A stretch of 64,000 nucleotides of DNA from Dehalogenimonas formicexedens (GTDB lineage Bacteria; Chloroflexota; Dehalococcoidia; Dehalococcoidales; Dehalococcoidaceae): assembly GCF_001953175.1 (NCBI RefSeq), contig NZ_CP018258.1, positions 304,210 through 368,209 on the forward strand, read 5' to 3'. Of this stretch, positions 1-8,659 are shown piece after piece (positions within the stretch are counted from its first letter, which is position 1; each line of letters starts with the position of its first letter). The position numbers and the translations under genes are program-made. The notes beneath the pieces are model-generated. The model searched no databases and had not been told where the DNA came from. It worked only from the letters and a program-made list of their open reading frames with translations.

Positions 1-1
1 C

Positions 2-1174
2 AAGAATCCCATGCCCGTTATTCACCCGGAAGCATCTGCTGCGAATAAAGTCCGTGATGACGGCTTGCAGATTCCGGCCTTCGCGAACAAGACGCCGGGC
101 GATTCCCTCAGGGACTATGCCTTCGCTACCGGTTCCAGCTTTATCGGTCCCGATGCCCCGTGGGACGGCCCCGCCGGAGCTGCTTTACCGGCCAACGCCA
201 AGGGTGTAGCCTGGGACGATACGCCGGAAAACAACTTGCAGATGATGCGGGCAGCCCTGCATACCTACGGCGCGGTTCTCACCGGCGCTATCGCCGTGGA
301 TGATACCACCAAGAATATCTTTGACGCTTCCGGCTTCGTTTTTGACGACAGCCCCGTGGGTAGCCAGGACGCTAATAAGGTCTATCACATTCCCAGCAAG
401 AGCAAATACATGCTGACCTTTGCGGTCAAGCAGAACTATATTCAGACCGTACACCTGTTGCGGGAAGACTCTCAATACCGCGGCGGCTACGGCACCAAGT
501 TGGCACTGGGCAATCAGGCTATCGGCCATGCCTATTCCAACTCTTCCCAGGTCGGTTATATGGCGATGCGCATGGTCAAGACGCTGGGATACGGCGCCTA
601 TAAGGCCGGTGTGACTGCCAATGTTCCGCTGGGCATATTCTCGGGTTTCGGCGAACAGGCCCGCACTTCGCACTTATACACTCCGCGGTTCGGTGAGATG
701 ATCCGTTACACCAACTATTTCTTCACCGATCTGCCGCTGGCCCCGTCAAAGCCGATCAGCTTCGGCGGATATGAATTCTGCAAATCATGCAAACGCTGCG
801 CTGAGCGCTGCCCGTCCGAATCTCTCTCTTTGGAAAACGAGCGCCAGTGGGATACCAGATCCCCCGGCAACCGCCCCGGTTTCAAAGGCTGGTTCATGGA
901 CTGGCAATCCTGCATCGATTTCGGCTCACCGGGCGCCTGCGGTAACTGCCAGGCAACCTGCCCCTTCAACCACCCATCCGATGGCATCATCCATCCTGTT
1001 GTCCGCGCCACGGCGGCGACCACGGGCATGTTCGACGGGTTCTTTGCCAAGATGGACAGGGTCTTCGATTACGCGAAAGCCAGAACCCCCGCGGAACTCG
1101 AGGGTTGGTGGAGCCGCGATCTCGAAAAATATGAAGCCGACACGACTCTCGGCGCCGGCACAAGCAAGTGGTAA
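2..1174 (+). CDS. rdhA: Reductive dehalogenase RdhA, 5'-truncated by the window edge
   Basis: Catalytic subunit of a corrinoid/Fe-S reductive dehalogenase, which removes halogen from organohalides as terminal electron acceptors outside the cytoplasmic membrane. The reading frame is open to the first base, and no Tat signal is seen. Relative to the 450-490-residue paralogues here, about 80-100 N-terminal residues lie outside the window, so the ATG at position 11 is probably internal. The C-terminal third carries two ferredoxin-like motifs: CKSCKRCAERCP (CX2CX2CX3CP), then a second cluster ending CGNCQATCPF with its first Cys eight residues earlier. The WxxTPExNLQMMR-like helix and the APSKPISFG segment before the first cluster match the other RdhA proteins in this window. 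No rdhB follows; a strong terminator lies 32 bp downstream. The substrate cannot be read from sequence. Confidence 0.93.
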   Translation, partial: KNPMPVIHPEASAANKVRDDGLQIPAFANKTPGDSLRDYAFATGSSFIGPDAPWDGPAGAALPANAKGVAWDDTPENNLQMMRAALHTYGAVLTGAIAVDDTTKNIFDASGFVFDDSPVGSQDANKVYHIPSKSKYMLTFAVKQNYIQTVHLLREDSQYRGGYGTKLALGNQAIGHAYSNSSQVGYMAMRMVKTLGYGAYKAGVTANVPLGIFSGFGEQARTSHLYTPRFGEMIRYTNYFFTDLPLAPSKPISFGGYEFCKSCKRCAERCPSESLSLENERQWDTRSPGNRPGFKGWFMDWQSCIDFGSPGACGNCQATCPFNHPSDGIIHPVVRATAATTGMFDGFFAKMDRVFDYAKARTPAELEGWWSRDLEKYEADTTLGAGTSKW

Positions 1175-1205
1175 TAAACTAAACAAATAAATAGTCGTTT
1201 ATCGA

Positions 1206-1241
1206 ATTACCGGGGGGACTATCCCCCCGGTAATTTTTTTT
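1206..1241 (+). terminator. Intrinsic terminator after the first rdhA
   Basis: A perfect 12-bp GC-rich inverted repeat (ATTACCGGGGGG / CCCCCCGGTAAT) with a 5-nt loop is followed by seven T residues. This is a textbook Rho-independent terminator for the upstream rdhA. Confidence 0.93.
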
Positions 1242-1442
1242 GTGGTTAATCACAGCCTCGCCCTGAGATCAACAATTGGGAAAGCGTGATCGAACCAAAC
1301 GTTTTCGGATCTGACAGTATCGCCGATTGAAACCGGGATACTCCCAGGGGAGGGCATGGATGCGTTTAAGACACGTTGATGAAATTACCGGTAAAAACAG
1401 ATCTAAGGCAGGATCTATCGATCTTCAGAAAGACTACGATTG

Positions 1443-2912
1443 TCACCTGCCGGGTTGATTGAGCGTAGGTTTTTTCGGTCTTGCCTTCCTGACAATTCTC
1501 CCCAGCCACGATTCCGAACCGTTGGTAGGGTCGAGCAGCACATCGATGTAATATTTGCCCAGGTCCCACACAGAGCGAAAGAATTCACCCGGCCGCTGGA
1601 AGGCCATTTTGAAAAAAGCCGGATTATGCCGCAGCATGAACCTCACTCTGCGGGTGGCATAACTGCGCCGGAAGACGCTCATGGCATCATCCATCATCTT
1701 CTGGGGTATCTGCGATAAATTGATTTCATTGGCGCATTTGATTGGGAAATAGGTCCACTCATGAAGCGTTTTCGGCAGGGCCACTAAACCGTGTTCGACA
1801 CAATAGTCGAACAGCTTTGTTTCAGGATAAGGCACGAATTTCATATACAGATACGGCGGGTTGTCCAGGCGTCTGAGGAGGTTCAGGCTTTCGTTGAAAT
1901 CCTCAACGGTTTCGCTCGGAAATCCATAATACATGAAAATGGTCGGAATGATCCGGTGCTTGACCAGCAACCAGAAAGTCTGCTCCATCTCCGCGACGGT
2001 CCCCTTGTTGACGAATGAAAGAATGCGCTGGCTGCCGCTCTCTATCTCCAATAATACCGAGGCGCAACCTGATCTGGCCATGAGTTTCACGGTTTCTTCG
2101 TCGAGGCCGCCGGAAACCGGCGCATTCCAGGTGATCTTCCATTTCTTGGCGATGACTAGATTGCAGAAATCTCGCAACCTCTGACGGTTCAACACGAAGC
2201 GTTCCCCGGAAAAATAGATATGCTTAACACCGTATTCCTGGTGCAGTCTTTCCATCTGGGCGACGATGCGCTCTGCGGAGAGGTCGCACATGTCGCCTCC
2301 CCAGAATGAAGCATCGGAACAGAAAGTACATTTGTAGGGGCAGCCACGGGAAGTGTTGAGGGTTATGTCAGAGTATCTTTTGATATCGATGAGGTGCCAG
2401 GCGGGGTCGGGTAGGCTATCCAGGTCCGGCAGGAATGAGCGAGGGGGATTTATTACCGTCCGTTCCTGCCCGTCCTTCCAGGCCAACCCCTGGATGGAAT
2501 CTATCTCGGGCTTGCCTTTTTCCAGGCTCTCGGCCAGCTCCGCGAGGGTGATTTCGCCAGCGCCGATGACTACATAATCGACACAAGGTTCGGCAAGCAC
2601 TTCTGCCGGGTACGCCGACGGATGGCGGAAACCCCAGACGATTTTTACACCCGGGAGCAGTTTCTTGAATTCGCACGATTTGAATAAAGCGTCGTCAATG
2701 TTGGGCCCGGTGGCAACGCTAAAACCGATGAGGTCCGGTGCGAAGGCAACAAAATCCGTGGGTTGCCGTTTGTCCAGGTTACTATCGATCAGCCTGACCG
2801 TGTGCCCTCTGGATTCAAGCATCCCACCGATAGACAGCATTTCATCGGGGAACTTGGTATATCCAGGCATGTTGCCATATGATCGGGAGGGGATTATAAG
2901 CAGTATTTTCAT
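1443..2912 (-). CDS. B12-binding-type radical SAM protein
   Basis: 489 residues. The N-terminal part (about 1-165) is a Rossmann-like cobalamin-binding-type domain of the kind found in B12-dependent radical SAM enzymes (LLIIPS start, GFSVATGPN, VIGAGEITLAEL). The radical SAM domain follows, with the cluster motif CPYKCTFC near residue 193 and an LEIESGSQRIL strand typical of the Elp3/MiaB-like core. The base-off histidine motif DxHxxG is not evident, so cobalamin may bind base-off without a His ligand, or not at all. The C-terminal basic tail (RKARPKKP) is unassigned. The reaction is unknown: methyltransfer, ring formation and other chemistry are all possible. It lies downstream of the YkgJ-like gene on the same strand, 62 bp away, so the two are probably co-transcribed. 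No clear Shine-Dalgarno precedes the ATG. Confidence 0.85.
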   Translation of the reverse strand: MKILLIIPSRSYGNMPGYTKFPDEMLSIGGMLESRGHTVRLIDSNLDKRQPTDFVAFAPDLIGFSVATGPNIDDALFKSCEFKKLLPGVKIVWGFRHPSAYPAEVLAEPCVDYVVIGAGEITLAELAESLEKGKPEIDSIQGLAWKDGQERTVINPPRSFLPDLDSLPDPAWHLIDIKRYSDITLNTSRGCPYKCTFCSDASFWGGDMCDLSAERIVAQMERLHQEYGVKHIYFSGERFVLNRQRLRDFCNLVIAKKWKITWNAPVSGGLDEETVKLMARSGCASVLLEIESGSQRILSFVNKGTVAEMEQTFWLLVKHRIIPTIFMYYGFPSETVEDFNESLNLLRRLDNPPYLYMKFVPYPETKLFDYCVEHGLVALPKTLHEWTYFPIKCANEINLSQIPQKMMDDAMSVFRRSYATRRVRFMLRHNPAFFKMAFQRPGEFFRSVWDLGKYYIDVLLDPTNGSESWLGRIVRKARPKKPTLNQPGR

Positions 2913-2974
2913 TTCGGTCGACTACGACAACACCTTAATCAATTTATTTTGTATAACCAATTTTCTGTTTAATT

Positions 2975-3766
2975 TTACATAATAGAATTGCGCCAGACAT
3001 TGGCGCGGTGATTCACGTATACCTGATCTTCCTCTGAGATAATTCTACTCTCGAAGTCATGTTTTGCCGCCTCGAGATCATGGAGTGTCAGGCAGGTGTT
3101 CAATTCGCGATTCCCTTTGACAAGCTTTTCCAGGAAAAGGTTGACCACCACGTACAGTTTTCTGGCTGCCGGACAGTGCATAAGAATTCCCAGTCCCTCT
3201 TCGCCGGTAGACTCATCGTACCATCGGTTAAAAGGGAAGCAGCGGCACCCAAAAGGCCTGAGAGAGTAACGCAGGCATTGGTTTTCAACCAGCAAGGGGC
3301 AGGGGTATTTCAAATATGATTTATCTCGCCGCTTGGTTATCCTGCACACATTTTGTAGTTGGGCAGCCTCCGCGTCAGAGATCGTTACCCCTAGATCCCA
3401 AGAGAGGTAATTAGGCCGGCAACACTGGCCGCACCGCTCGCACTTGAGAAAACTAGCCACCAGATATAACGGAATAAAATCGATGAAAGCCTTGTCCGCT
3501 TTATCGGCACAGCTTGTATTGAAGCGCAATCTCGGGATGCCGATAATTCGCTTGTTTCCGTGTCGCGTTAGTTCAGAATCCCAGTTTTGCTCCAGTAGAG
3601 CTTCGGTTAAGGATCCAATGGAGCTCGGGATGATTGGTGAAGCCGAAGGGAGGAAACTCCTTCTCTCCTGTTCAATAATCTTCCGGATATCCATGTGTAT
3701 CGCGTGTATTTTAACATAAAGTGAATATTTTCTGAATCGGTAAAGCACAAAAATGAGATAATTCAT
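2975..3766 (-). CDS. YkgJ-family cysteine-cluster protein
   Basis: 263 residues. A Cys-rich segment, CERCGQCCRPN, and a later CPLLVENQCLRY...GCRCFPF segment match the YkgJ/UPF0153 (CxxCxxCC) family, thought to bind a metal or Fe-S cluster; no reaction is established for the family. An internal ATG at 3694 (start MDIRKIIEQE) would remove a basic 24-residue leader and is an alternative start; neither start has a convincing ribosome-binding site. The gene lies divergently (136 bp) from a radical SAM gene and just upstream of a second radical SAM gene. YkgJ proteins often occur beside radical SAM enzymes, so a role in the same modification pathway is inferred. Confidence 0.8.
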   Translation of the reverse strand: MNYLIFVLYRFRKYSLYVKIHAIHMDIRKIIEQERRSFLPSASPIIPSSIGSLTEALLEQNWDSELTRHGNKRIIGIPRLRFNTSCADKADKAFIDFIPLYLVASFLKCERCGQCCRPNYLSWDLGVTISDAEAAQLQNVCRITKRRDKSYLKYPCPLLVENQCLRYSLRPFGCRCFPFNRWYDESTGEEGLGILMHCPAARKLYVVVNLFLEKLVKGNRELNTCLTLHDLEAAKHDFESRIISEEDQVYVNHRANVWRNSIM

Positions 3767-3902
3767 CGTTTTATGGTTTTAAATACCTCTGAGCATTTGG
3801 AATATTTTGCTCCCTCCCCCGTCACTGCAATTACCATTTTTGACGCCAACTTGACCTCGCCCTATAATCGATACGCCAATTACGATTATCCGGGGGACCT
3901 TT

Positions 3903-5192
3903 GTGAATCTGATTATCGCTAGACCCTGCAGCAACTCATGCCCGTACTGCTTTGAAACGGGAGAGCGGCGCGGCGGCCAGAATGATTTCATCACCATGGC
4001 AAATGTTCAAATTCTCGCCGAGTGGGCTCGCAAAACACACCTGGATTACCTGTCGATTCTTGGGGGAGAGCCGTTTTTACACCCTGAACTTACTTCAATA
4101 CTGAGCACTTTCCGGAGGATAAGCCCCTCGACCGGATTCCGGATACTCACCGGGGGCGTGTTTAAGAGCAGATTGCTGGATGATCTGTCCCCGGATTCGG
4201 CTGGCTTGATTTTCAATATTAACGAGCCGCGAGACTACGTCAACCCCAAGCATTTTTCCAAAGTTATTAATAATGTGGAAACCGCCATACGCCGCGGATT
4301 CCGAGTCATCCTGGGATTTAATGTATGGAGAACGGATTTTGATCCCACATTCATGCCCCGCCTGGCCCACAGCCTGGCTCGGACGAATTTTCGCTGGACC
4401 GTTGCCAATCCGCAAAAATATACCCAATCCAAAGTGCTTTCTCCTGGTCAATACCAGACCGTCGCGGAACGGTGCATTCAAATGTTGGAGACTTCGACCA
4501 GCCTCGGCATCGAAGCGTTACTTGATTGTCCGCTGCCGCTATGTTTTTTCAACGATGAACAACTCGCCTGGGTGAAACAATACCATGAAGGAACGGCCTC
4601 AAGGCTGGGTGTCTGCGATCCGATCATCGATGTTACTCCGGAGCTTGAAGCTTTGCGTTGTTTTGCGCTGTCTAAAGTAGGCCGGGTTAAAGTCACCGAT
4701 TTTTCTTCAGAACAGGAAATCCGGGACTGGTTCCTTCAGCGGGTCGATTATCAGCTGCTTGGAAACGGCTGTTTCGAACGTTGCGCTGATTGCCACCATT
4801 TCAAGACCGGCCGCTGTTATGGCGGGTGCCTGGCTTGGCACAAGGCTGAGGCAGACCTGACCGCCGAGCCACCGGGGATAGAGTTGGCAATAAAGATGCA
4901 AGACGCCATGGATAAAGAGCAACCAGCCGCCGCTTTAGAGTTTTACGATGCTGCCGGTTTTTGGGCTAAAGCTGCCGCGTCAACCTATATCGCCGCCACC
5001 GCCGCCGCCAAATTGGAAAAATGGGAACTGGTTTTCCGCTATTCGGCAATCGTTCAGGACACTTCCAGTAATCCCGAACTCAAACGTCTCGCGCTTGAGT
5101 TACTAAGGGATGTTCCTCTAAATACCAGGGTACAAATCGAAACCGCGATAGAGAAAAAGCATCCTTTCGTGGGAATTCCCGACGCCAATTAA
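3903..5192 (+). CDS. Radical SAM protein with SPASM-like C-terminus
   Basis: 429 residues, GTG start with a weak GGGGGA ribosome-binding site. The cluster motif CSNSCPYC lies almost at the N-terminus (residues 9-16), as in compact SPASM/twitch proteins, followed by LSILGGEPFLHPEL (the GGEP SAM-binding motif). A C-terminal Cys block, CFERCADCHHF...GRCYGGCLAWH, fits one or more auxiliary 4Fe-4S clusters. About 90 further residues after this are alanine-rich and unassigned. SPASM proteins commonly modify peptides or proteins, but no precursor peptide was found next to it. The adjoining YkgJ-like and B12-type radical SAM genes suggest a shared pathway. Confidence 0.85.
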   Translation: MNLIIARPCSNSCPYCFETGERRGGQNDFITMANVQILAEWARKTHLDYLSILGGEPFLHPELTSILSTFRRISPSTGFRILTGGVFKSRLLDDLSPDSAGLIFNINEPRDYVNPKHFSKVINNVETAIRRGFRVILGFNVWRTDFDPTFMPRLAHSLARTNFRWTVANPQKYTQSKVLSPGQYQTVAERCIQMLETSTSLGIEALLDCPLPLCFFNDEQLAWVKQYHEGTASRLGVCDPIIDVTPELEALRCFALSKVGRVKVTDFSSEQEIRDWFLQRVDYQLLGNGCFERCADCHHFKTGRCYGGCLAWHKAEADLTAEPPGIELAIKMQDAMDKEQPAAALEFYDAAGFWAKAAASTYIAATAAAKLEKWELVFRYSAIVQDTSSNPELKRLALELLRDVPLNTRVQIETAIEKKHPFVGIPDAN

Positions 5193-5193
5193 T

Positions 5194-5229
5194 CTAAAAC
5201 GGGGTGAATTAAATTTCACCCCGTTTTAG
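5194..5229. terminator. Bidirectional hairpin between convergent genes
   Basis: A perfect 15-bp inverted repeat (CTAAAACGGGGTGAA and its complement, 6-nt loop) begins 1 bp after the radical SAM stop codon. It lies 58 bp from the end of the convergent rdhA. A-rich and T-rich arms would give a U-tract in either direction. Confidence 0.8.
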
Positions 5230-5286
5230 AATTTGGGCGGAATCGGGACCACCGGCGACCACGATGGGGCTCAGGGTTAAGTGGGA

Positions 5287-6714
5287 CTACTTCGCGTCAT
5301 ACCGTACCCACTGTCCCTGGGTTATATCTTGATCGAATGGGAGCATATCTCGTTTCCACCATTCATCCGGAGACAACTCGGTATTATAACCGAAGAATTC
5401 GTCCATGGTGGTGAAAAACCCGTTGAAGATGGATGTGTTGGATAGAGTGACATGGACAAATTTATGGATCAGGGCTTCTTCGAGCTTGGAAAAAGTGCAA
5501 GCTCGCATGCAAGTATTCCAATTTCCTAAACGACAAATATTAACGTCGCTTCCGTTCCCGTTCGCCCTGCAAGTGGCGCCGTTCACCTGAAATCGTTTTG
5601 CTCCGATGTTGTTAAAGACACCTAATGTCTCGTAGGTTGGTTCTTTTTCAAGGGAAAGAGATTGGGTTGGGCATGCTCGGGCGCATTTCATGCAAGTGGC
5701 GCAAAACCGGAAGATGCCGGCATCAATGGGTTTTGTCGGTGTCAATGGCATGTCCGTAAAAATCATTCCGGGCCGGGGGGAAGGACCAGCGATTGGAGCA
5801 ATGGCACTCAACATTCTTGATTGTTCATGACTCCCGCCCAGTACCGCGAAACCGGTTTTGGTCGTCAACGATTGATTGGAAGTTTGGCCTACTGATTGGT
5901 AACCGAGGCCCCTGGTAAATTCCATGAGCTGGCTCTGCATATTGAAGAAATGTTCGTAACAACGAGCTAAATCACCAAGAGGTTCAGCCACCCGGGTATT
6001 TGTTCTGACGGAACCCGGAACATAAAACACCACAACATAACGAACCGAATTGGGGATTGATTTTTTGGTTGCGCTCAAAGCCGGGACCGGAATGTCTTCG
6101 AATTCAATCTTCCTACCGTCATGATCGTAAGACCAGACCAGTTTTTGTGTGGTGGCAGTGTCCAATTCGACGACGTTAAAATGGGTTGCACCCCAAATTT
6201 TGGCGGCGTTTCGAAGCATGCGGTAGTTTTCCTCGGGTGAACCTTGCCACTTCGGCACTCCACGACTTTCCGGAGTAGCGGCCTTTTGGGGTCCCAGAAA
6301 GCTGTACGTGGTACCCATAGCCCCTCGGGCAGTCGTAATCGCTTTGTCGCGCAGCGCGTAACCTGGCTTATTTTGTTTAAAATATTTATCGCTTACTTCG
6401 TTGTAAAGGGCATTTTGGGCATTGAGGACCTCAAGTCCTTTTGCGGCATCGCCGTTTCCAAAGTATTTCGCCAGTCCGTCCTGGAAGGCGCCGTTTCTTT
6501 GATCATACCTCTCCATCAGCTGGTAATCGATATCCACTACCGGCTTATCGACTTCTTTAACCCACCATGGTTGAGATCGATCCGGGTCAGAGCTTGCCAA
6601 TTCGTCCAAATCATTGAATCGGGGAGCTAATGCCGACGCGCCGATCCCTGCTCCAGTCAGTCCCAGGCCTTTCATGAATGCTCTTCGGCTGATGGTTGAA
6701 TGAAATCCTGACAT
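5287..6714 (-). CDS. rdhA: Reductive dehalogenase RdhA
   Basis: 475 residues, complete. A twin-arginine signal (SRRAFMKGLGLTGAG, residues 9-23) directs the folded, cofactor-loaded enzyme across the membrane. The first ferredoxin motif is canonical (CATCMKCARACP). The second is unusual: cysteines are spaced CX11CX7CX3C (ending CMRACTF), not the usual CX2CX3CP end, so the proximal cluster may have altered ligation. A strong ribosome-binding site (AGGAGGGAGG) precedes the ATG. No rdhB is adjacent, so membrane anchoring needs a partner encoded elsewhere. It lies head-to-tail behind another rdhA, separated by a hairpin. The substrate is unknown. Confidence 0.95.
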   Translation of the reverse strand: MSGFHSTISRRAFMKGLGLTGAGIGASALAPRFNDLDELASSDPDRSQPWWVKEVDKPVVDIDYQLMERYDQRNGAFQDGLAKYFGNGDAAKGLEVLNAQNALYNEVSDKYFKQNKPGYALRDKAITTARGAMGTTYSFLGPQKAATPESRGVPKWQGSPEENYRMLRNAAKIWGATHFNVVELDTATTQKLVWSYDHDGRKIEFEDIPVPALSATKKSIPNSVRYVVVFYVPGSVRTNTRVAEPLGDLARCYEHFFNMQSQLMEFTRGLGYQSVGQTSNQSLTTKTGFAVLGGSHEQSRMLSAIAPIAGPSPRPGMIFTDMPLTPTKPIDAGIFRFCATCMKCARACPTQSLSLEKEPTYETLGVFNNIGAKRFQVNGATCRANGNGSDVNICRLGNWNTCMRACTFSKLEEALIHKFVHVTLSNTSIFNGFFTTMDEFFGYNTELSPDEWWKRDMLPFDQDITQGQWVRYDAK

Positions 6715-6786
6715 CTAAACCTCCCTCCTACGATATTTCTCGCATTTTGATCTGCTTGGATCCGATTCCGTGAGAACTACCGATGC

Positions 6787-6819
6787 AATCAACACGGGAG
6801 GCTATCTCCCGTGTTGATT
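6787..6819. terminator. 14-bp hairpin between tandem rdhA genes
   Basis: A perfect inverted repeat (AATCAACACGGGAG, loop GCTAT, complement) sits between the stop of the upstream rdhA and the start of the downstream rdhA on the minus strand. There is no T-run on either side, so it may be a weak terminator, an attenuator or an mRNA-stability element, not a classic terminator. Confidence 0.6.
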
Positions 6820-6855
6820 GACACAAACCTAACTTTTCAACGTATCCGTCGATAC

Positions 6856-8253
6856 TTAGTAAAGGTAGGTCTTATCGAATTGGAACGTAGGCACATCATG
6901 TGTCCACCATTCATCCGGGTTCCGGGTTCCAAACCCGAAAGCATCGTGCATGTTGGCGAAGAAGCTGTTGAAGATAGGAGTAACAGACTGAGTACCTCTC
7001 ACTATCTGATGAATCAATGCTTCATTGCCCCCATTGAAGACGCAGGTACCATGGCAGTTTTTGCATCTCGGGCAGCGGAAGTTGAACAATCTCCATCCCT
7101 TGTATCCGGGAACATAATTCTTCAACCGCTCTTCTTCGGGGCTCTCATGATCCCACCTCTTGTCCCCGAACGGCATGCTTTCGTAAGGACACATACTGGC
7201 GCAAGTCATGCATTTAACGCAGAAACGAGCGATGCCTGCATCGACCGGCTTGGTTGGCGCCAATGGCATATCGGTGACAATACGACCCATCCATCTGAAC
7301 AGGTTGCCGTGACTATAGGATGTGGCCACCATCGAAGACCTGGAGTGTTCGGCAATGCCGCTCATAGCTGCGACGCTGTCAGAATTTGTACAGTTGCCCG
7401 CCTCGATGTGTAGGTAACCCATGGAGCCCATAAAGTAATGGACATTCGCTTGCACTTTATGCCCATGGCAATAGCCGCTATAAGTAGGAGCGGGAGCATG
7501 TCGAACGTAATCTGTCGCTTCCAAACAAGAATACATAACCACGTATTTAGCTTTATTTGGGATTACGGATTCACTCTTGTCTTCCGAAGGTTGATCGACG
7601 TCTTTGAAGTTGAACGGCGCGCCGGAGGTTGAATTCTTATGGAAGAGCTTGCGTGATTTATCGTCGATCTCCATAACCCGAACGCGGGTGGCGCCGAAAA
7701 ACTTGAAAGCGTTGGTAAGGGTCTGAAGATTTTCTTCCGGAGTACCCTGCCATTTTGTCGTTCCCCGGCTTTCCGGTGTAGGGATTGTTACCCCTGAGAT
7801 AGTGCCCGTGAAACTTGGAGAAGGGAGCTTATCAGAAGCCGATGATGCGCCAGCGAGAGATTGATCGCGAAGGCTAGGTCCCTGATAAGTCGAGAATTTC
7901 TCCTTCATGTATTGGATATCCCGACCATCGGCTTTTAGTTTTATGTATTGGGCTAGTTCCGGATGCAATGAGCCATGGGCAGCATTCGTAGCTGTCAAGG
8001 GGAACCTGGAGCCGAGGACGGTCCTTGTCCGATCGACTCTTTCAAAAACGTTCCAATCGATTTCAACGGTTGGGTCATTGTACTCACGCTCTTTAACGTA
8101 CCAGGGGTGTTTGAATTGGCTGTCAGACGCAGTTAATTCATCGAGATCGTGGAACATCGGCGCTATCGCCGCAGTAGTTCCTAGTCCGACGCCTGCCAGA
8201 CCTAGGCCCTTCATGAAGTCTCTTCTGCTTACTGTTGAATGGAAACTAGACAC
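6856..8253 (-). CDS. rdhA: Reductive dehalogenase RdhA
   Basis: 465 residues. The GTG start is supported by AAAAGGAG seven bases upstream. The Tat signal reads SRRDFMKGLGLAGVG. Cofactor motifs are CVKCMTCASMCP for the distal cluster and CPRCKNCHGTCVF for the proximal one; Val replaces the usual Pro after the last Cys. The N-terminal FHDLDELTAS block and the WKQGTPEEN-like region match the other RdhA paralogues here, so the set probably arose by duplication. There is no rdhB partner nearby. It is expected to hold a corrinoid and two 4Fe-4S clusters on the outer face of the membrane; the substrate is unknown. Confidence 0.95.
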   Translation of the reverse strand: MSSFHSTVSRRDFMKGLGLAGVGLGTTAAIAPMFHDLDELTASDSQFKHPWYVKEREYNDPTVEIDWNVFERVDRTRTVLGSRFPLTATNAAHGSLHPELAQYIKLKADGRDIQYMKEKFSTYQGPSLRDQSLAGASSASDKLPSPSFTGTISGVTIPTPESRGTTKWQGTPEENLQTLTNAFKFFGATRVRVMEIDDKSRKLFHKNSTSGAPFNFKDVDQPSEDKSESVIPNKAKYVVMYSCLEATDYVRHAPAPTYSGYCHGHKVQANVHYFMGSMGYLHIEAGNCTNSDSVAAMSGIAEHSRSSMVATSYSHGNLFRWMGRIVTDMPLAPTKPVDAGIARFCVKCMTCASMCPYESMPFGDKRWDHESPEEERLKNYVPGYKGWRLFNFRCPRCKNCHGTCVFNGGNEALIHQIVRGTQSVTPIFNSFFANMHDAFGFGTRNPDEWWTHDVPTFQFDKTYLY

Positions 8254-8397
8254 GCTTTTTCTCCTTTTGTTTATTTAATTAACCAATTACTATCTAATAA
8301 AGAACTTCCCCGATGTAGATTTCACCATGAATATTTTTCCTATATCTCGAAAATAAATCGAACCTGTTTTTCTCCTTTCTGTTTTTCGCTCTACGCT

Positions 8398-8658
8398 TTA
8401 GACTACTAACAAAGACCAACCGAAATATTCGATGTCATCGAATTCCCTGAAATTGCCCTTGGGTAACATTTTCAGGAAAGCCAAAACATCGTTATCCGCG
8501 TGATTCATCAGAGCTTTTCTGATTAACTCCGTTTGGGTCGCTGGATAGTTCATCCCCCGCAGTGATTTTTCGATCTCTCTCATCTCCAGCCTGGAGTAAT
8601 CAGCCTTCTCGTGGCATTTCGTCTCCAATGCATGGCGCCTTTCCATGACCATTGTCAT
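8398..8658 (-). CDS. DUF2795-like small protein (copy 1)
   Basis: About 86 residues. The ATG at 8658 is preferred because GGAGGAAAGTGAA lies directly before it; an upstream in-frame TTG would overlap the reductase gene by 14 bp. The C-terminal half (YPATQTELIRKALMNHADND, then a VLAFLKMLP segment) has the pattern of the DUF2795 fold: P-A-x-x-L-I, a short helix pair, then LP followed by a DI/DV turn. The function of DUF2795 is unknown. The start lies 1 bp after the ribonucleotide reductase stop, so translation is probably coupled. Two related proteins sit upstream of the reductase. Confidence 0.7.
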   Translation of the reverse strand: MTMVMERRHALETKCHEKADYSRLEMREIEKSLRGMNYPATQTELIRKALMNHADNDVLAFLKMLPKGNFREFDDIEYFGWSLLVV

Positions 8659-8659
8659 T

